From positions 616,437 through 680,436 of the forward strand of contig NZ_JARGZF010000001.1 in assembly GCF_029222705.1 (NCBI RefSeq): DNA of 64,000 nucleotides, written 5' to 3'. The position numbers and the translations under genes are program-made. This document shows, in pieces, positions 24,979 through 34,591 of the stretch. The notes under the pieces are model-generated. The model worked only from the letters and a program-made list of their open reading frames with translations. It made no database searches and was not told the DNA's origin. Each line of letters begins with the position of its first letter. Within the stretch, counting starts at the first letter, position 1. The DNA is from Knoellia sp. p5-6-4 (GTDB taxonomy: Bacteria > Actinomycetota > Actinomycetes > Actinomycetales > Dermatophilaceae).

Positions 24979-26439
24979 TCAGGGGGCGATGCCGACGTAC
25001 TTGGTCTCGAGGTACTCCTCGATGCCCTCGAACCCTCCCTCGCGGCCGAACCCGGAGGCCTTGACACCTCCGAAGGGGGCCGCGGGGTTGGAGACGATCC
25101 CCTGGTTGAACCCGATCATGCCGAACTCCAGCGCCTCGCTCACCCGGATCATCCGAGACAGGTCCCGGGTGAAGACGTAGGCGACCAGCCCGTACTCGGT
25201 GCCGTTGGCCATCTCCAGCACCTCCTCCTCGGAGGTGAACGCCGCGATGGGGGCGACCGGGCCGAAGATCTCCTCCGTCATCACGCGGGCGTCCTTCGGC
25301 ACACCGGTGACGACGGTCGGCTCGAAGAAGTAGCCCTTGCCCTCGGAGGGGCTGCCACCGAGCACCACGTTGGCGCCCTTGTCGCGGGCGTCGCGCACCA
25401 GCTCGGCGACCCCGTCGCGAGCCTTGGCGTCGATGAGCGGGCCGACGTCGACACCTTCCTCGGTGCCGCGGCCGACCGTGAGGGCGCCCATCCGCTCGGC
25501 GAAGCGGCGGCCGAACTCGTCCATGAGGCTGTCGTGGACGTAGAACCGGTTCGCCGCCGTGCAGGCCTCTCCGATGTTGCGCATCTTCGCGAGCATGGCG
25601 CCATCGACCGCACGGTCGAGGTCGGCGTCCTCGAAGACGATGAACGGCGCGTTGCCGCCGAGCTCCATCGAGACGCGCAGCAGCTGCTCCGCCGACTGCT
25701 CGACGAGCTTGCGACCGACGGGCGTGGAGCCGGTGAAGGTGAGCTTGCGCAGCCGCGGGTCTCGGATGATCGGCTCCATGACCTCGCCGGTGCGCGTCGT
25801 GGTGACGACGTTGAGCACCCCGTCGGGCAGGCCGCACTCCCGCAGCACCTCGGCCAGGGCCAGCATGCTGAGCGGGGTCTGGCCGGCTGGCTTGACGACC
25901 ATGGTGCAGCCGGCGGCGATCGCCGGACCGATCTTGCGGGTGCCCATGGCGAGCGGGAAGTTCCACGGCGTGATCATCAGCGTCGGGCCCACCGGCGCCT
26001 TCATGGTCATCAGCCGGGTGGCGCCGTTGGGCGAGGTGGACCAGCGGCCGTGGATGCGCACGGCCTCCTCGGAGAACCAGCGGAAGAACTCGGCCCCGTA
26101 GGTGACCTCGCCCTTGGACTCGGCGAGCGTCTTGCCCATCTCGAGGGTCATGAGCATCGCGAAGTCGTCGGCACGCGCGGTGATCGTCTCGAAGGCCGCC
26201 CGCAGGATCTCCCCCCGGTCGCGCGGCGGCGTCGCGGCCCAGTCCTTCTGGGCGGCGGCCGCCGCGTCGAGCGCAGCCAGGCCGTCCTCGACGGTGGCGT
26301 CTGCGACCTCGGTCAGGACCTCGCCGGTGGAGGGGTCCTCGACCTTGATGGTGGCGCCGTCGGCGCTGTCCCGCCACGAGCCCCCGATGAGGAGCTGCGT
26401 CGGAACGGAGTCGATCAGGTCCTTCTGCGACATGGCCAT
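24979..26439 (-). CDS. gabD: NAD(P)-dependent succinate-semialdehyde dehydrogenase
   Basis: Aldehyde dehydrogenase of 486 residues, last gene of the polyamine operon, oxidising succinate semialdehyde to succinate. Seen are the NAD-site ITPWNFPLAMGTRKIGPAI, MVVKPAGQTPLS, the general base in MELGGNAPFIV, and the catalytic Cys in NIGEACTAANRF; the C-terminus has FGGVKASGFGREGG. ATG 26439 overlaps the stop of the ureohydrolase gene by one base (TGATG); ATG 26433 is a second in-frame option. The specific aldehyde is inferred from family resemblance and context. Confidence 0.9.
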   Translation of the reverse strand: MAMSQKDLIDSVPTQLLIGGSWRDSADGATIKVEDPSTGEVLTEVADATVEDGLAALDAAAAAQKDWAATPPRDRGEILRAAFETITARADDFAMLMTLEMGKTLAESKGEVTYGAEFFRWFSEEAVRIHGRWSTSPNGATRLMTMKAPVGPTLMITPWNFPLAMGTRKIGPAIAAGCTMVVKPAGQTPLSMLALAEVLRECGLPDGVLNVVTTTRTGEVMEPIIRDPRLRKLTFTGSTPVGRKLVEQSAEQLLRVSMELGGNAPFIVFEDADLDRAVDGAMLAKMRNIGEACTAANRFYVHDSLMDEFGRRFAERMGALTVGRGTEEGVDVGPLIDAKARDGVAELVRDARDKGANVVLGGSPSEGKGYFFEPTVVTGVPKDARVMTEEIFGPVAPIAAFTSEEEVLEMANGTEYGLVAYVFTRDLSRMIRVSEALEFGMIGFNQGIVSNPAAPFGGVKASGFGREGGFEGIEEYLETKYVGIAP

Positions 26440-27626
26440 CAGGTGCTCTCCTCGGTCTCGTCTGGGGTCTCGTGGGCGGTCGGCGTGCCATGGGGGTATG
26501 CCGGGTGGCCGCCCTTGGGCGGCCAGGTCTCGTTGTGGTCGTGCGACAGGCCGGTGCTGTGGTGCTGGCCGTGCGCGTGCGGCGTGCCGCCGAACGGCTG
26601 CGTGGGCTCGGGCACCCGCCCGGCGAGGAGCGGCTGTGCGGGGTCCCAGCGGGTGCCGTCGCGCTCGTCCCTGCGCTTGCGGGCGATGGCCGAGAGCGCT
26701 TCCAGCACAACGCGGTTCGCGAGGGCCGCCGTGATGTCGGCGTGGTCGTAGGGCGGGCTGACCTCGACGACGTCGATGCCGACGACCGGCAGCTCGAGGC
26801 AGATCCGCCGCACCGAGTCGAGCAGCTCGCGGGCGGACAGGCCGCCGGGCTCCGGTGTGCCGGTGCCCGGGGCGTGTCCCGGGTCGCACACGTCGATGTC
26901 GACCGAGAGGAAGACGCCGTCGCACTCGTCGGTCGCGATGGTGAACGCCTCGGTGAGGCAGTCCTGCAGGCCGCGGTGCACGATCTCCGTCATCTCGAAC
27001 GAGCGCATCCGCTGGCCGGCCATCCAGTCGAGGGTCTCCGGCGGTGGCCAGTAGCCGCGCAGCCCGACCTGGAGGAAGCGGTCGCCGCGCAGGGCCCCCG
27101 ACTCGATGAGCCGTCGCATGGGCTGCCCGTGCCCCCACAGCGAGCCGAACTCGATGTCGCCGGTGTCGGCGTGCGCGTCGAAGTGGATCATCGAGACCCG
27201 CCCGTGCCCGAGGACGTTGGCCACGCCCTTGGCGTCGGGGAAGGCGATCGAGTGGTCGCCGCCGAGGACGACGGGGATGGCTCCGGCCCGGGCGACCTTC
27301 TCCACCGCGGCCTCGAGCGCCGGGAGCGCCACCTCGATGTCCCCGGAGTACATCTCGACGTCGCCGGCGTCGACGACCTTGAGGTCGACGAGGCCGTCGG
27401 TGCGCAGCGCCAGCGACGGGCGCGAGCCGTCGTGCGGCAGGTAGTCGGTCATCCGGATGGCCTGCGGGCCGAACCGGGTACCGGGGCGGTGGGAGGTGCC
27501 GCCGTCGAACGGTGCGCCGAGCACCACGACGTCGGCGCCGGCATACGTCTCCGGCTCGTCGAGGTCGCAGGCGGGAACACCGAGGAACGTGATGTCGGGC
27601 CCGAACTGGGCGCCGTAGCGGGTCAT
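26439..27626 (-). CDS. speB: Agmatinase-like ureohydrolase with histidine-rich C-terminal tail
   Basis: A 395-residue manganese-type ureohydrolase (arginase/agmatinase family), likely agmatine to putrescine plus urea. Metal ligands are in GGDHSIAF, HFDAHADTGD and SVDIDVCDPG. The catalytic domain ends near residue 320. The last ~60 residues are not part of the family: they carry eleven histidines, as in HAHGQHHSTGLSHDH and KGGHPAYPHGTPTAH. This tail could hold or deliver metal. Substrate alternatives within the family include guanidinobutyrate. A TAGGGT box six bases before the ATG suggests an internal leaderless promoter within the operon. Confidence 0.88.
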   Translation of the reverse strand: MTRYGAQFGPDITFLGVPACDLDEPETYAGADVVVLGAPFDGGTSHRPGTRFGPQAIRMTDYLPHDGSRPSLALRTDGLVDLKVVDAGDVEMYSGDIEVALPALEAAVEKVARAGAIPVVLGGDHSIAFPDAKGVANVLGHGRVSMIHFDAHADTGDIEFGSLWGHGQPMRRLIESGALRGDRFLQVGLRGYWPPPETLDWMAGQRMRSFEMTEIVHRGLQDCLTEAFTIATDECDGVFLSVDIDVCDPGHAPGTGTPEPGGLSARELLDSVRRICLELPVVGIDVVEVSPPYDHADITAALANRVVLEALSAIARKRRDERDGTRWDPAQPLLAGRVPEPTQPFGGTPHAHGQHHSTGLSHDHNETWPPKGGHPAYPHGTPTAHETPDETEEST

Positions 27627-27632
27627 GGCTCG

Positions 27633-27638
27633 ACCCTA
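27633..27638 (-). promoter_or_regulatory. Possible internal -10 box TAGGGT before the ureohydrolase
   Basis: Minus-strand TAGGGT includes the TAG stop of the upstream gene and is six bases from the ATG at 27626. Box and spacing match other predicted leaderless starts here. Confidence 0.35.
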
Positions 27639-28907
27639 GTCCGCCGACGTGGCGGCCGTCGGGCGGTCCTCCATGCCCCACGGGGAGCCGTAGCCCTCCG
27701 GCTTCGGCGCCTTCAGCAGGTCGAGGAAGGGCACGGCGTCGAACGCCTCGGGGCCCAGCACACCGGCGCCCGACCACGCGCCGGTCGCGAGGAGCTCGAG
27801 GGCCACGACGGGGTTGACCGCGGTCTGCCACACCACGCACTGGGCGCCGTAGTCGCGCATCGTCTGCTCGTTGTCGGCGACGTGGTAGAGGTACGTCGCG
27901 CGCGGCCTGCTGTCCTTGCCCCTGCCCGTCACCCACAGGCCCGCACAGGTCTTGCCGGTCATCCGTGGCCCGATGGTCGCGGGGTCCGGCAGGCACGCGG
28001 CCACGACGTCGCGCGGCGAGACCTCCACTCCCCCGACCCGGACCTTCTCGGTGCGGTCGAGGCCCAGGGTGTTGAGGGTCTTCAGGACGCCGATGAACTC
28101 GTCACCGAGGCCGTACTTGAACGTCACCCGCCTGGCGTCGACCCAGCGCGGCATGAGGAGCACCTCCTCGTGCTCGACGTTGACGCACTCGACCGGCCCG
28201 ATGCCCTCGGGGAAGTCGAACACCTCCGGCTCCGAGAAGGGCGCCGTGGTGTACCAGCCGCGCTCCTTCTCCCAGACGACCGGCGGGTTCAGGCACTCCT
28301 CGATGGTGGTCCAGATCGAGAAGCTCGGCGCGAAGACCTCGTTGCCATCCTCGTCGTGCACCGCGAGGTTGGCGCCGTCGCGGGTGCCCAGCTCGTCGAT
28401 CTCCGAGAACAGGTGGTCGGCGGCATACCGGGCGAACACGTCGGACAGGCCGGGCTCGACGCCGATGCCCACCAGGGCCAGGCGTCCGGCCGACTCCCAG
28501 TCCCCCACCATCGCGAACTGCTCATCCCCGAGCTTGACCCCGGTCTGCGCGTAGGGCTGCTCGGGGTGCCGCTGCGACAGGCTCATGGCCATGTCGAGGT
28601 AGTCGGCGCCCGCGGCCAGCGCACCACGGAAGATCGGCATGACGAAGCGCGGGTCGACGGCGTTGAGGACGTGCGTGATGCCGTGCTCGCGCGCCAGCGC
28701 CTCGACCTCCTCGGCGCTGGAGGCGTCGACGCGTGCGGCCACGAGCCGGCCCTCACCGGGCCGGCGGGCCGTCGCCGCCTCGACGGTGGCCTTGGCTCTC
28801 GCCTCGTCGTAGTCGGCGACGACCAGAAGGTCGAAGAAGTCTCGCTCGACGGCGATCCGGGCTGCGGCGTCACCGACGCCGCCGGAGCCGACCAGAAGGA
28901 TGCGCAC
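27636..28907 (-). CDS. Saccharopine dehydrogenase family protein in polyamine operon
   Basis: A 423-residue oxidoreductase. The N-terminal Rossmann motif is LLVGSGGVGDAAARI (residues 4-18), followed by ADYDEARA and HVLNAVDP, and the C-terminal catalytic-type domain runs from about residue 130 (VGIGVEPGLSDVFARY). The family includes saccharopine dehydrogenase, lysine 6-dehydrogenase and carboxynorspermidine synthase, all acting on amine-aldehyde adducts. Between potC and the ureohydrolase gene, it most likely acts on a polyamine or aminobutanal-derived imine; that is inference. GTG 28907 begins five bases after the potC stop. Confidence 0.85.
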   Translation of the reverse strand: MRILLVGSGGVGDAAARIAVERDFFDLLVVADYDEARAKATVEAATARRPGEGRLVAARVDASSAEEVEALAREHGITHVLNAVDPRFVMPIFRGALAAGADYLDMAMSLSQRHPEQPYAQTGVKLGDEQFAMVGDWESAGRLALVGIGVEPGLSDVFARYAADHLFSEIDELGTRDGANLAVHDEDGNEVFAPSFSIWTTIEECLNPPVVWEKERGWYTTAPFSEPEVFDFPEGIGPVECVNVEHEEVLLMPRWVDARRVTFKYGLGDEFIGVLKTLNTLGLDRTEKVRVGGVEVSPRDVVAACLPDPATIGPRMTGKTCAGLWVTGRGKDSRPRATYLYHVADNEQTMRDYGAQCVVWQTAVNPVVALELLATGAWSGAGVLGPEAFDAVPFLDLLKAPKPEGYGSPWGMEDRPTAATSAD

Positions 28908-28912
28908 GGGAG

Positions 28913-29704
28913 TCAGGCTGCTTTCTCTCGGCGGCTGGCGAGGACCTGGCCGGTGATCACGGCGAGCAGCGCCAGCAGGAACATGATCGTGCCGATGACG
29001 TTGACCTGCACCGGCGCTCCGCGCTGGGCGGCGCCCCACACGTACATCGGGAAGGTGATCGAGCTGGGGCTCGCGTTGAAGTTGGTGATGATGTAGTCGT
29101 CGAAGCTCAGCGAGAACGCCAGGAGCGCACCGGCCGCGATGCCCGGTGCTGCCAGGGGCAGCGTGATGCGCACGAACGTGTGGAACGCGTTGGCGCCGAG
29201 GTCGGCGGCCGCCTCCTCCAGGCGGGGGTCGAGGGTGGCCACCCTGGCCTTGACGGCGACGACGACGAACGAGATGCAGAACATGATGTGCGCGATGGTG
29301 ATCGCGAGCCCACCCGCGGGCAGGCCCATCATGAGGAACAGCGTCAGCAGGCTCGACCCCATGACGACCTCGGGGGTCGCCATGGGCATGAAGATGAGCA
29401 GGTTGGTCGACGAGCGCCCGCGGAAGCGGTGCCGGCCCAGGGCGAAGGCGATCATCGTGCCGAGGGCGGTGGCGACCAGCGCGGCGACGAACCCGATCCG
29501 GAGGCTGAGCCCCACGGACTCGCAGATGCCCTGCGCCCCACAGGGGTTGGCCCACGCCTCGGTGGAGAACTTGGTCCACGTGTAGTTGTAGCGACCGACG
29601 GGGTCGTTGAAGGAGAAGACCGCGACGATGATGTTGGGCACCAGCATGTACGCGAGCACGGCCAACGCGGCGAAGGCCAGCAGGTGGCGGCGGATCCACG
29701 CCAT
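28913..29704 (-). CDS. potC: Spermidine/putrescine ABC transporter permease PotC
   Basis: Inner-membrane permease, 263 residues with six transmembrane helices. The cytoplasmic EAA loop that contacts PotA is EEAAADLGANAFHTF (about 170-184). SLSFDDYIITNF is characteristic of the PotC side of the transporter. It starts two bases before the end of the intergenic gap from potB, in the leftward potD-potA-potB-potC run. A periplasm-facing N-terminal loop contains CGAQGIC with two cysteines that may pair. Confidence 0.95.
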   Translation of the reverse strand: MAWIRRHLLAFAALAVLAYMLVPNIIVAVFSFNDPVGRYNYTWTKFSTEAWANPCGAQGICESVGLSLRIGFVAALVATALGTMIAFALGRHRFRGRSSTNLLIFMPMATPEVVMGSSLLTLFLMMGLPAGGLAITIAHIMFCISFVVVAVKARVATLDPRLEEAAADLGANAFHTFVRITLPLAAPGIAAGALLAFSLSFDDYIITNFNASPSSITFPMYVWGAAQRGAPVQVNVIGTIMFLLALLAVITGQVLASRREKAA

Positions 29705-29706
29705 GG

Positions 29707-30621
29707 CTACACCAGCTCCTCGGTGCCGGCCCGGCGCACGTAGAGGGCGACGAGGGTGACGATCAGGATGAGCAGGATGAAGGAGAGGGCCGCGGCCATC
29801 GGGTAGTCGAGGACGCGCAGGAACTGGCTGTCGATGACCTGCCCGACCATCACGGTCTGGGTGTTGCCGAGGAGCCGGGAGTTGATGAAGTCACCGGCGG
29901 CGGGGATGAAGGTGAGCAGCGTGCCGGCCACGACGCCCGGCAGCGAGAGCGGCCAGGTGACGTGCCGGAAGGCCCGCCACGGCGTCGCGTACAGGTCACC
30001 GGCCGCCTCGACCAGACGGGGGTCGAGGCGCTCGAGGCTGGCGTAGAGCGGCAGGATCATGAACGGGAGGAAGTTGTAGGTCAGGCCCGCGATCACGGCG
30101 AACTTGCTGGCGAGCAGCGTCTCGTTGTTGGTCAGGCCGACGGCCTGCAGCAACGTGGTGAAACCGGTCGCCTGTGCGAGCTCCGTCACGGGGCCGGTGT
30201 CGGAGAGGATCGTGCGCCACGCCAGGGTGCGGATGAGGAAGCTGGTGAAGAACGGTGCGATGACCAGCACCAGCAGGACGTTCTTCCACCGCCCCGCCTT
30301 CTGCGCCATGAAGTAGGCCAGGGGGTAGCCCAGCAGGAGCGCGACCAGGGTCGCGGTCGCGGCATACCCCACGGACCGCAGCAGGTGCGGCCAGTAGCGC
30401 GAGAGGGCGTCGGCGTAGATCGCCACGTTGCCGGTGAAGGTGTAGCCCTCGTCGACGCTGCCCTCCTGCAGCGACTGCGAGCCCAGGGTGATCATCGGCG
30501 CGACGAAGAAGACCACCAGCCACAGCAGGCCCGGCGCGAGGAGCGCATAGGGAACCCAGTTCCGGCGTGCCCGGGAGGGGTGGTCGCTGATCCCGGTCGA
30601 CAGCGCCGGCGCCTCAGCCAC
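29707..30621 (-). CDS. potB: Spermidine/putrescine ABC transporter permease PotB
   Basis: Second inner-membrane subunit, 304 residues with six helices. The N-terminus is about 25 residues of polar sequence before the first helix (VPYALLAPGLLWLVVFF). The EAA loop is LVEAAGDLYATPWRAF and FINSRLLGN follows, as in PotB. The GTG start at 30621 overlaps the end of potA by eight bases, so translation is coupled. It pairs with PotC to make the channel. Confidence 0.95.
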   Translation of the reverse strand: MAEAPALSTGISDHPSRARRNWVPYALLAPGLLWLVVFFVAPMITLGSQSLQEGSVDEGYTFTGNVAIYADALSRYWPHLLRSVGYAATATLVALLLGYPLAYFMAQKAGRWKNVLLVLVIAPFFTSFLIRTLAWRTILSDTGPVTELAQATGFTTLLQAVGLTNNETLLASKFAVIAGLTYNFLPFMILPLYASLERLDPRLVEAAGDLYATPWRAFRHVTWPLSLPGVVAGTLLTFIPAAGDFINSRLLGNTQTVMVGQVIDSQFLRVLDYPMAAALSFILLILIVTLVALYVRRAGTEELV

Positions 30622-31747
30622 GGTCGTCTTCCAGCTCGGCCCCTGCCTCGGCGTCCTCCCTGGCGTCGAGCGCGAACCCGTGCTCTGCCGCCCAGGAGAT
30701 CGTCACGTTCTCCCCCACGGTGGCCCGCGCGGAGCCGTCGTTCTGTTGCACGACGACGAGCTCGCGGCCCCACGGCATGCGCACGAGGTACTGCGTGGCG
30801 ACGCCGGAGAAGGAGACGTCGGTGACCGTGCCCTTGAGCTGGTTCGGGCCACCGGTGGTGCCGAGCCGCAGCTTCTCCGGGCGCACGCCGAGGAAGATGT
30901 CGCGGATGCCGTCGGGCAGGTGCTCGCGGGAGACCTCGAGGTCGGCGTCGTGGGTGCGCACGATGACCGTGCCCTCCGAGCCGGGCTCGCCGGTGACGGT
31001 CGCCTTGAGCAGGTTGGACTGCCCGAGGAAGTTGGCCACGAAGGTCGACCGCGGCTGCTCGTAGAGCGTCGCCGGGTCGCCGAGCTGCTCGAGCCTGCCG
31101 GCGTTCATCACCGCGATGGTGTCGGCCATGGTCATGGCCTCTTCCTGGTCGTGGGTGACGTGGATGAACGTCAGGCCGACCTCGGACTGGATCCGCTTGA
31201 GCTCGATCTGCATCTGCCGCCGGAGCTTGAGGTCGAGGGCCCCGAGCGGCTCGTCGAGCAGCAGCACGTCGGGCCGGTTGACCACGGCGCGCGCCAGCGC
31301 GACCCGCTGCTGCATGCCGCCGGAGAGCTGGGACGGCTTCTTCGTGGCGACCTGGCCGAGCTGGACCAGCTCGAGGGCCTCCTGCGCCTTCTTCCGGGCG
31401 TCCTTGTCGCCGCGCCGCTTGAGGCCGAAGGACACGTTGTCGAGCACGGTCATGTGTGGGAAGAGGGCGTAGGACTGGAACACCGTGTTGACGTTGCGCT
31501 GGTACGCCTTGGTCCTGGTGATGTCCTTGTCCCCGATGAGGATCTGCCCCGCAGTGGGGTCCTCCAGGCCCGCGATCATCCGCAGGGTGGTGGTCTTGCC
31601 GCAGCCGGAGGGGCCGAGCAGGGCGAAGAACGAGCCCTGCTCGATCGTCAGGTCGAGCGGGTGGACGGCGGTGAACTGCTCGAAGGACTTCGTCAGCCCG
31701 ACGAGGCGCAGCGAGCCTGCGCCGTGCTCTGGGACCTGCGCCGCCAT
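30614..31747 (-). CDS. potA: Spermidine/putrescine ABC transporter ATP-binding protein PotA
   Basis: ATPase subunit of 377 residues. Walker A GPSGCGKTT (about 42-50), Q-loop in NTVFQSYALFPH, signature LSGGMQQRVALARA, Walker B LLLDEPLGALD, and switch His in HVTHDQEEA are all present. A C-terminal TOBE domain (about 280-360) is the regulatory part of this transporter class. The ATG at 31747 overlaps the potD stop by one base (TGATG). Confidence 0.95.
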   Translation of the reverse strand: MAAQVPEHGAGSLRLVGLTKSFEQFTAVHPLDLTIEQGSFFALLGPSGCGKTTTLRMIAGLEDPTAGQILIGDKDITRTKAYQRNVNTVFQSYALFPHMTVLDNVSFGLKRRGDKDARKKAQEALELVQLGQVATKKPSQLSGGMQQRVALARAVVNRPDVLLLDEPLGALDLKLRRQMQIELKRIQSEVGLTFIHVTHDQEEAMTMADTIAVMNAGRLEQLGDPATLYEQPRSTFVANFLGQSNLLKATVTGEPGSEGTVIVRTHDADLEVSREHLPDGIRDIFLGVRPEKLRLGTTGGPNQLKGTVTDVSFSGVATQYLVRMPWGRELVVVQQNDGSARATVGENVTISWAAEHGFALDAREDAEAGAELEDDRG

Positions 31748-32961
31748 CAGCCCGTGGTCAGCTCGGAGAACATGGCGTTGTACTTGGTCTCCTCCTCCGG
31801 GGAGAGGCCGCGGAAGACGCGGGCCCGCGACAGCACCTCCTCGCTGGGGAAGATCAGCGGGTTCTCGGCAGTCTCCGGGTCGTCCTTGGTCAGGGCCTCC
31901 TTGGTGCCCTTCACCGGCGGGATGTAGTTCACCCAGGCCTCGACCTGCGCCATGACGGCGGGGTCGTAGTAGTAGTTGATGAGGGTCTCGGCGTTCTTCT
32001 TGTGCTTGGCCATCGCGGGGATGACGAAGTTGTCCGACCAGAGCGTGAAGCCCTTCTCCGGCAGGGTGTAACCGACCTTCGGGTTCTCGAACTGCAGCTG
32101 CACGACGTCACCGGTCCAGGCGACGCACGCGGCGATGTCACCCTTGGTGAGCCCGTCGGTGTAGTCGTTGCCGGTGAACCCCTTGATCTGGCCGGCGTCC
32201 TTGGCCTTCTGGATCATGGCGATGGCGGCCTCGTAGTCGGCGTCGGTGAAGTCGGCCGGGTTCTTGCCCTGCTCCATCAGCACGAGGCCCACGGTGTCGC
32301 GCATCTCCGACAGGAGGGTGACCTTGCCCTTCAGGGACGGGTCGGTGAGGAGCTGCTCCATCGTCTCGATCTTCTTGCCCCCCGTGGCGTCGAGGTTGTA
32401 GGCGATGCCGGCGAACCCGCTCTGCCAGGGCAGCGAGTAGGCGCGGCCCGGGTCGAACTCGACGTTCCTCAGCGACTCCTCGAGGTTCTTGGCGTTGGGG
32501 ATGTTCGCCATGTCGAGCTTCTGCACGTAGCCCTGGCGGATCAGGCGCGCCACCATCCAGTCGGTGCTGCACCAGACGTCACGGCCGGTGTCGTTCCCCG
32601 CAGCGAGCAGCGGGCGGACCTTGGCGTAGAACTCGTCGTTGTCGTTGTAGTCCTCGGTGTAGTTCACCTTGATGCCGGTCTGCTTGGTGAAGGCATCCAG
32701 CGTCGGACGGCTCTTCTCGTCCTCGGACACGTCGATGTACTGCGTCCAGTTGGACCAGTTGACGATCTTCTCGGTGTCGGACAGGTCCTCTGCCGCCTTG
32801 GCGGTGGCGCTCGTGCCGCTCGCCGCCGGGCTGCGACCCTCGGAACCACACGCGGCCAGTGCCGTGACGCCGAGGCCTGCGGCGCCCAGCATCAGCGTCC
32901 GGCGGGACAGGAGCCCTCGCGCCAGGGCGGCGCTGAGGGTGGGGGGGATCTGGTCGTTCAT
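31747..32961 (-). CDS. potD: Spermidine/putrescine substrate-binding lipoprotein PotD
   Basis: Extracytoplasmic solute-binding protein of 404 residues. The N-terminus carries SRRTLMLGAAGLG (twin-arginine type) and a lipobox LAAC at about residues 35-38, so it is likely exported folded and anchored by lipid at that Cys. The mature part has NWSNWTQYID, DVWCSTDWMVARL and LPWQSGFAGIAYN, typical of PotD/PotF proteins. It is the first transporter gene, 62 bases downstream of the aldehyde dehydrogenase gene in the same direction. Confidence 0.93.
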   Translation of the reverse strand: MNDQIPPTLSAALARGLLSRRTLMLGAAGLGVTALAACGSEGRSPAASGTSATAKAAEDLSDTEKIVNWSNWTQYIDVSEDEKSRPTLDAFTKQTGIKVNYTEDYNDNDEFYAKVRPLLAAGNDTGRDVWCSTDWMVARLIRQGYVQKLDMANIPNAKNLEESLRNVEFDPGRAYSLPWQSGFAGIAYNLDATGGKKIETMEQLLTDPSLKGKVTLLSEMRDTVGLVLMEQGKNPADFTDADYEAAIAMIQKAKDAGQIKGFTGNDYTDGLTKGDIAACVAWTGDVVQLQFENPKVGYTLPEKGFTLWSDNFVIPAMAKHKKNAETLINYYYDPAVMAQVEAWVNYIPPVKGTKEALTKDDPETAENPLIFPSEEVLSRARVFRGLSPEEETKYNAMFSELTTG

Positions 32962-33023
32962 GCGTGCTCTCCTGGTGCCGGCGCCGCGGGGGCGAGGTTG
33001 GTGCTGGTGCGTGGTCGGGGGGA

Positions 33024-34472
33024 TCAGCTCTCGATGTTGGCCATGACGTGCTTGATGCGGGTGTAGTCCTCGAACCCGTACATGGACAGGTCCTTGCCGT
33101 AGCCGCTCTTCTTGAATCCACCGTGCGGCATCTCGGCAACGATCGGGATGTGCGTGTTGATCCAGACCGCGCCGAAGTCGAGCCGCTTGGACATGCGCAT
33201 CGCCCTGCCGAAGTCCCTGGTCCACACGCTGGAGGCCAGGCCGTACTCCACGCCGTTGGCCCAGCGCACCGCCTCGTCCTCGTCGGAGAACTGCTGGACG
33301 GTGATGACCGGCCCGAAGATCTCGTTCTGGATGGCCTCGTCGTCCTGGCGCAGCCCGGACAGCACGGTGGGCTCGAGGAAGAAGCCGTCGCCGAGCGAGG
33401 AGACCCGGTGTCCGCCGGCGGCGACACTGGCGTGGTCGGGCAGGCGCTCGAGGAAGCCCTGGACCCGCTGCAGCTGGTTGGCGTTGTTCACGGGCCCGAA
33501 GGCGGCTTCCTCGTCCTCGGGCATGCCGACCTTCGTCGAGCTCCTGGCGTACTCGGCGAGGGCATCGACAAAGTCGTTGTGGATGCGCGGGGCCGCGAGC
33601 ACGCGCGTGGCCGCGGTGCAGTCCTGTCCGGCGTTGAAGTAGCCGGCGCCGGCGATGCCCTCGACGGCGGCCTCGATGTCGGCGTCGTCGAAGACCACCA
33701 CGGGCGCCTTTCCGCCGAGCTCGAGGTGCACCCGCTTGACGTCGTGGGCCGCGCTCTCGGCGACCTGCATGCCGGCGCGCACCGAGCCGGTGATGGCCAC
33801 GAGGGCGGGCGTCTTGTGGGACACGACGGCACGGCCGGTGTTGTGGTCACCCGTGACGACGTTGAAGGTGCCCGGCGGGAGGAACTCGGCCGCGATCTCG
33901 GCCATCAGCAGCGTGGTCTCGGGCGTGGTGTCGGACGGCTTGAGGACGATCGTGTTGCCGGCGGCGAGCGCGGGCCCGATCTTCCAGACCGCCATCATCA
34001 TCGGGTAGTTCCACGGCGTCACCTGGCCAACGACACCGATCGGCTCGCGCCGGATCCACGAGGTGTGGCCCTTCATGTACTCACCGGCCGACCTGCCCTC
34101 GAGGACGCGCGCCGCGCCGGCGAAGAACCTCAGCTGGTCGACCATCGGCGGCACCTCCTCGCTGGCGGTCAGGGCGTGCGGCTTGCCGGTGTTCTCCGCC
34201 TCGAGGCGCACGAACTCGTCGGCCCGCCGCTCGATCGCGTCGGCGAAGTCGAGCAGCGCCTTCTGCCGCTCGCTCGGGGTGGCCTGGCCCCACTCGGCGA
34301 AGGCGGCGTCAGCGGCGGCATACGCCTTGTCGACGTCGGCCTGCGTCGACACCGGCGCCTTGGCCACGACCTGCGCCGTGGCGGGGTTGACGATGTCGGT
34401 CGTCGCGTCGGTCTCCGGGTCGACGTACTCACCGTTGACGAAGTTGCGCAGGACACGAGGGGTGGCAGTCAC
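33024..34472 (-). CDS. Gamma-aminobutyraldehyde dehydrogenase
   Basis: Aldehyde dehydrogenase of 482 residues, likely oxidising 4-aminobutanal to GABA. NAD-site [22 protein letters not shown]-equivalent AITGSVRAG, general base in [13 protein letters not shown], catalytic Cys in [11 protein letters not shown]. It differs clearly from the gabD-like paralogue at the other end of the operon, fitting two successive oxidation steps. GTG 34472 follows a GGGAGAG. It heads the leftward polyamine operon, divergent from the Lrp-type regulator. Substrate is inferred from similarity to the PuuC/Prr group and context. Confidence 0.88.
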   Translation of the reverse strand: MTATPRVLRNFVNGEYVDPETDATTDIVNPATAQVVAKAPVSTQADVDKAYAAADAAFAEWGQATPSERQKALLDFADAIERRADEFVRLEAENTGKPHALTASEEVPPMVDQLRFFAGAARVLEGRSAGEYMKGHTSWIRREPIGVVGQVTPWNYPMMMAVWKIGPALAAGNTIVLKPSDTTPETTLLMAEIAAEFLPPGTFNVVTGDHNTGRAVVSHKTPALVAITGSVRAGMQVAESAAHDVKRVHLELGGKAPVVVFDDADIEAAVEGIAGAGYFNAGQDCTAATRVLAAPRIHNDFVDALAEYARSSTKVGMPEDEEAAFGPVNNANQLQRVQGFLERLPDHASVAAGGHRVSSLGDGFFLEPTVLSGLRQDDEAIQNEIFGPVITVQQFSDEDEAVRWANGVEYGLASSVWTRDFGRAMRMSKRLDFGAVWINTHIPIVAEMPHGGFKKSGYGKDLSMYGFEDYTRIKHVMANIES

Positions 34473-34558
34473 GAGGGCTCTCCCGGGGGGATCGGTACGG
34501 ATTCCGGTGTCTCGAACTGTAGCCACCGTCGCAGCGATTTCAATAGGTTCGGCGCATC

Positions 34559-34573
34559 TGATTGCGGAAATCA
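34559..34573. promoter_or_regulatory. Lrp-type operator candidate (inverted repeat TGATT-N5-AATCA)
   Basis: TGATT and AATCA arms flank GCGGA, giving a 15-base palindrome, the size usual for Lrp/AsnC sites. It sits in an unusually AT-rich control region between the divergent aldehyde dehydrogenase and Lrp genes. Further half-sites of the CGATTT/AAATC type lie at about 34535 and 34579. Confidence 0.55.
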
Positions 34574-34591
34574 ACATCGATTTGACAATTC

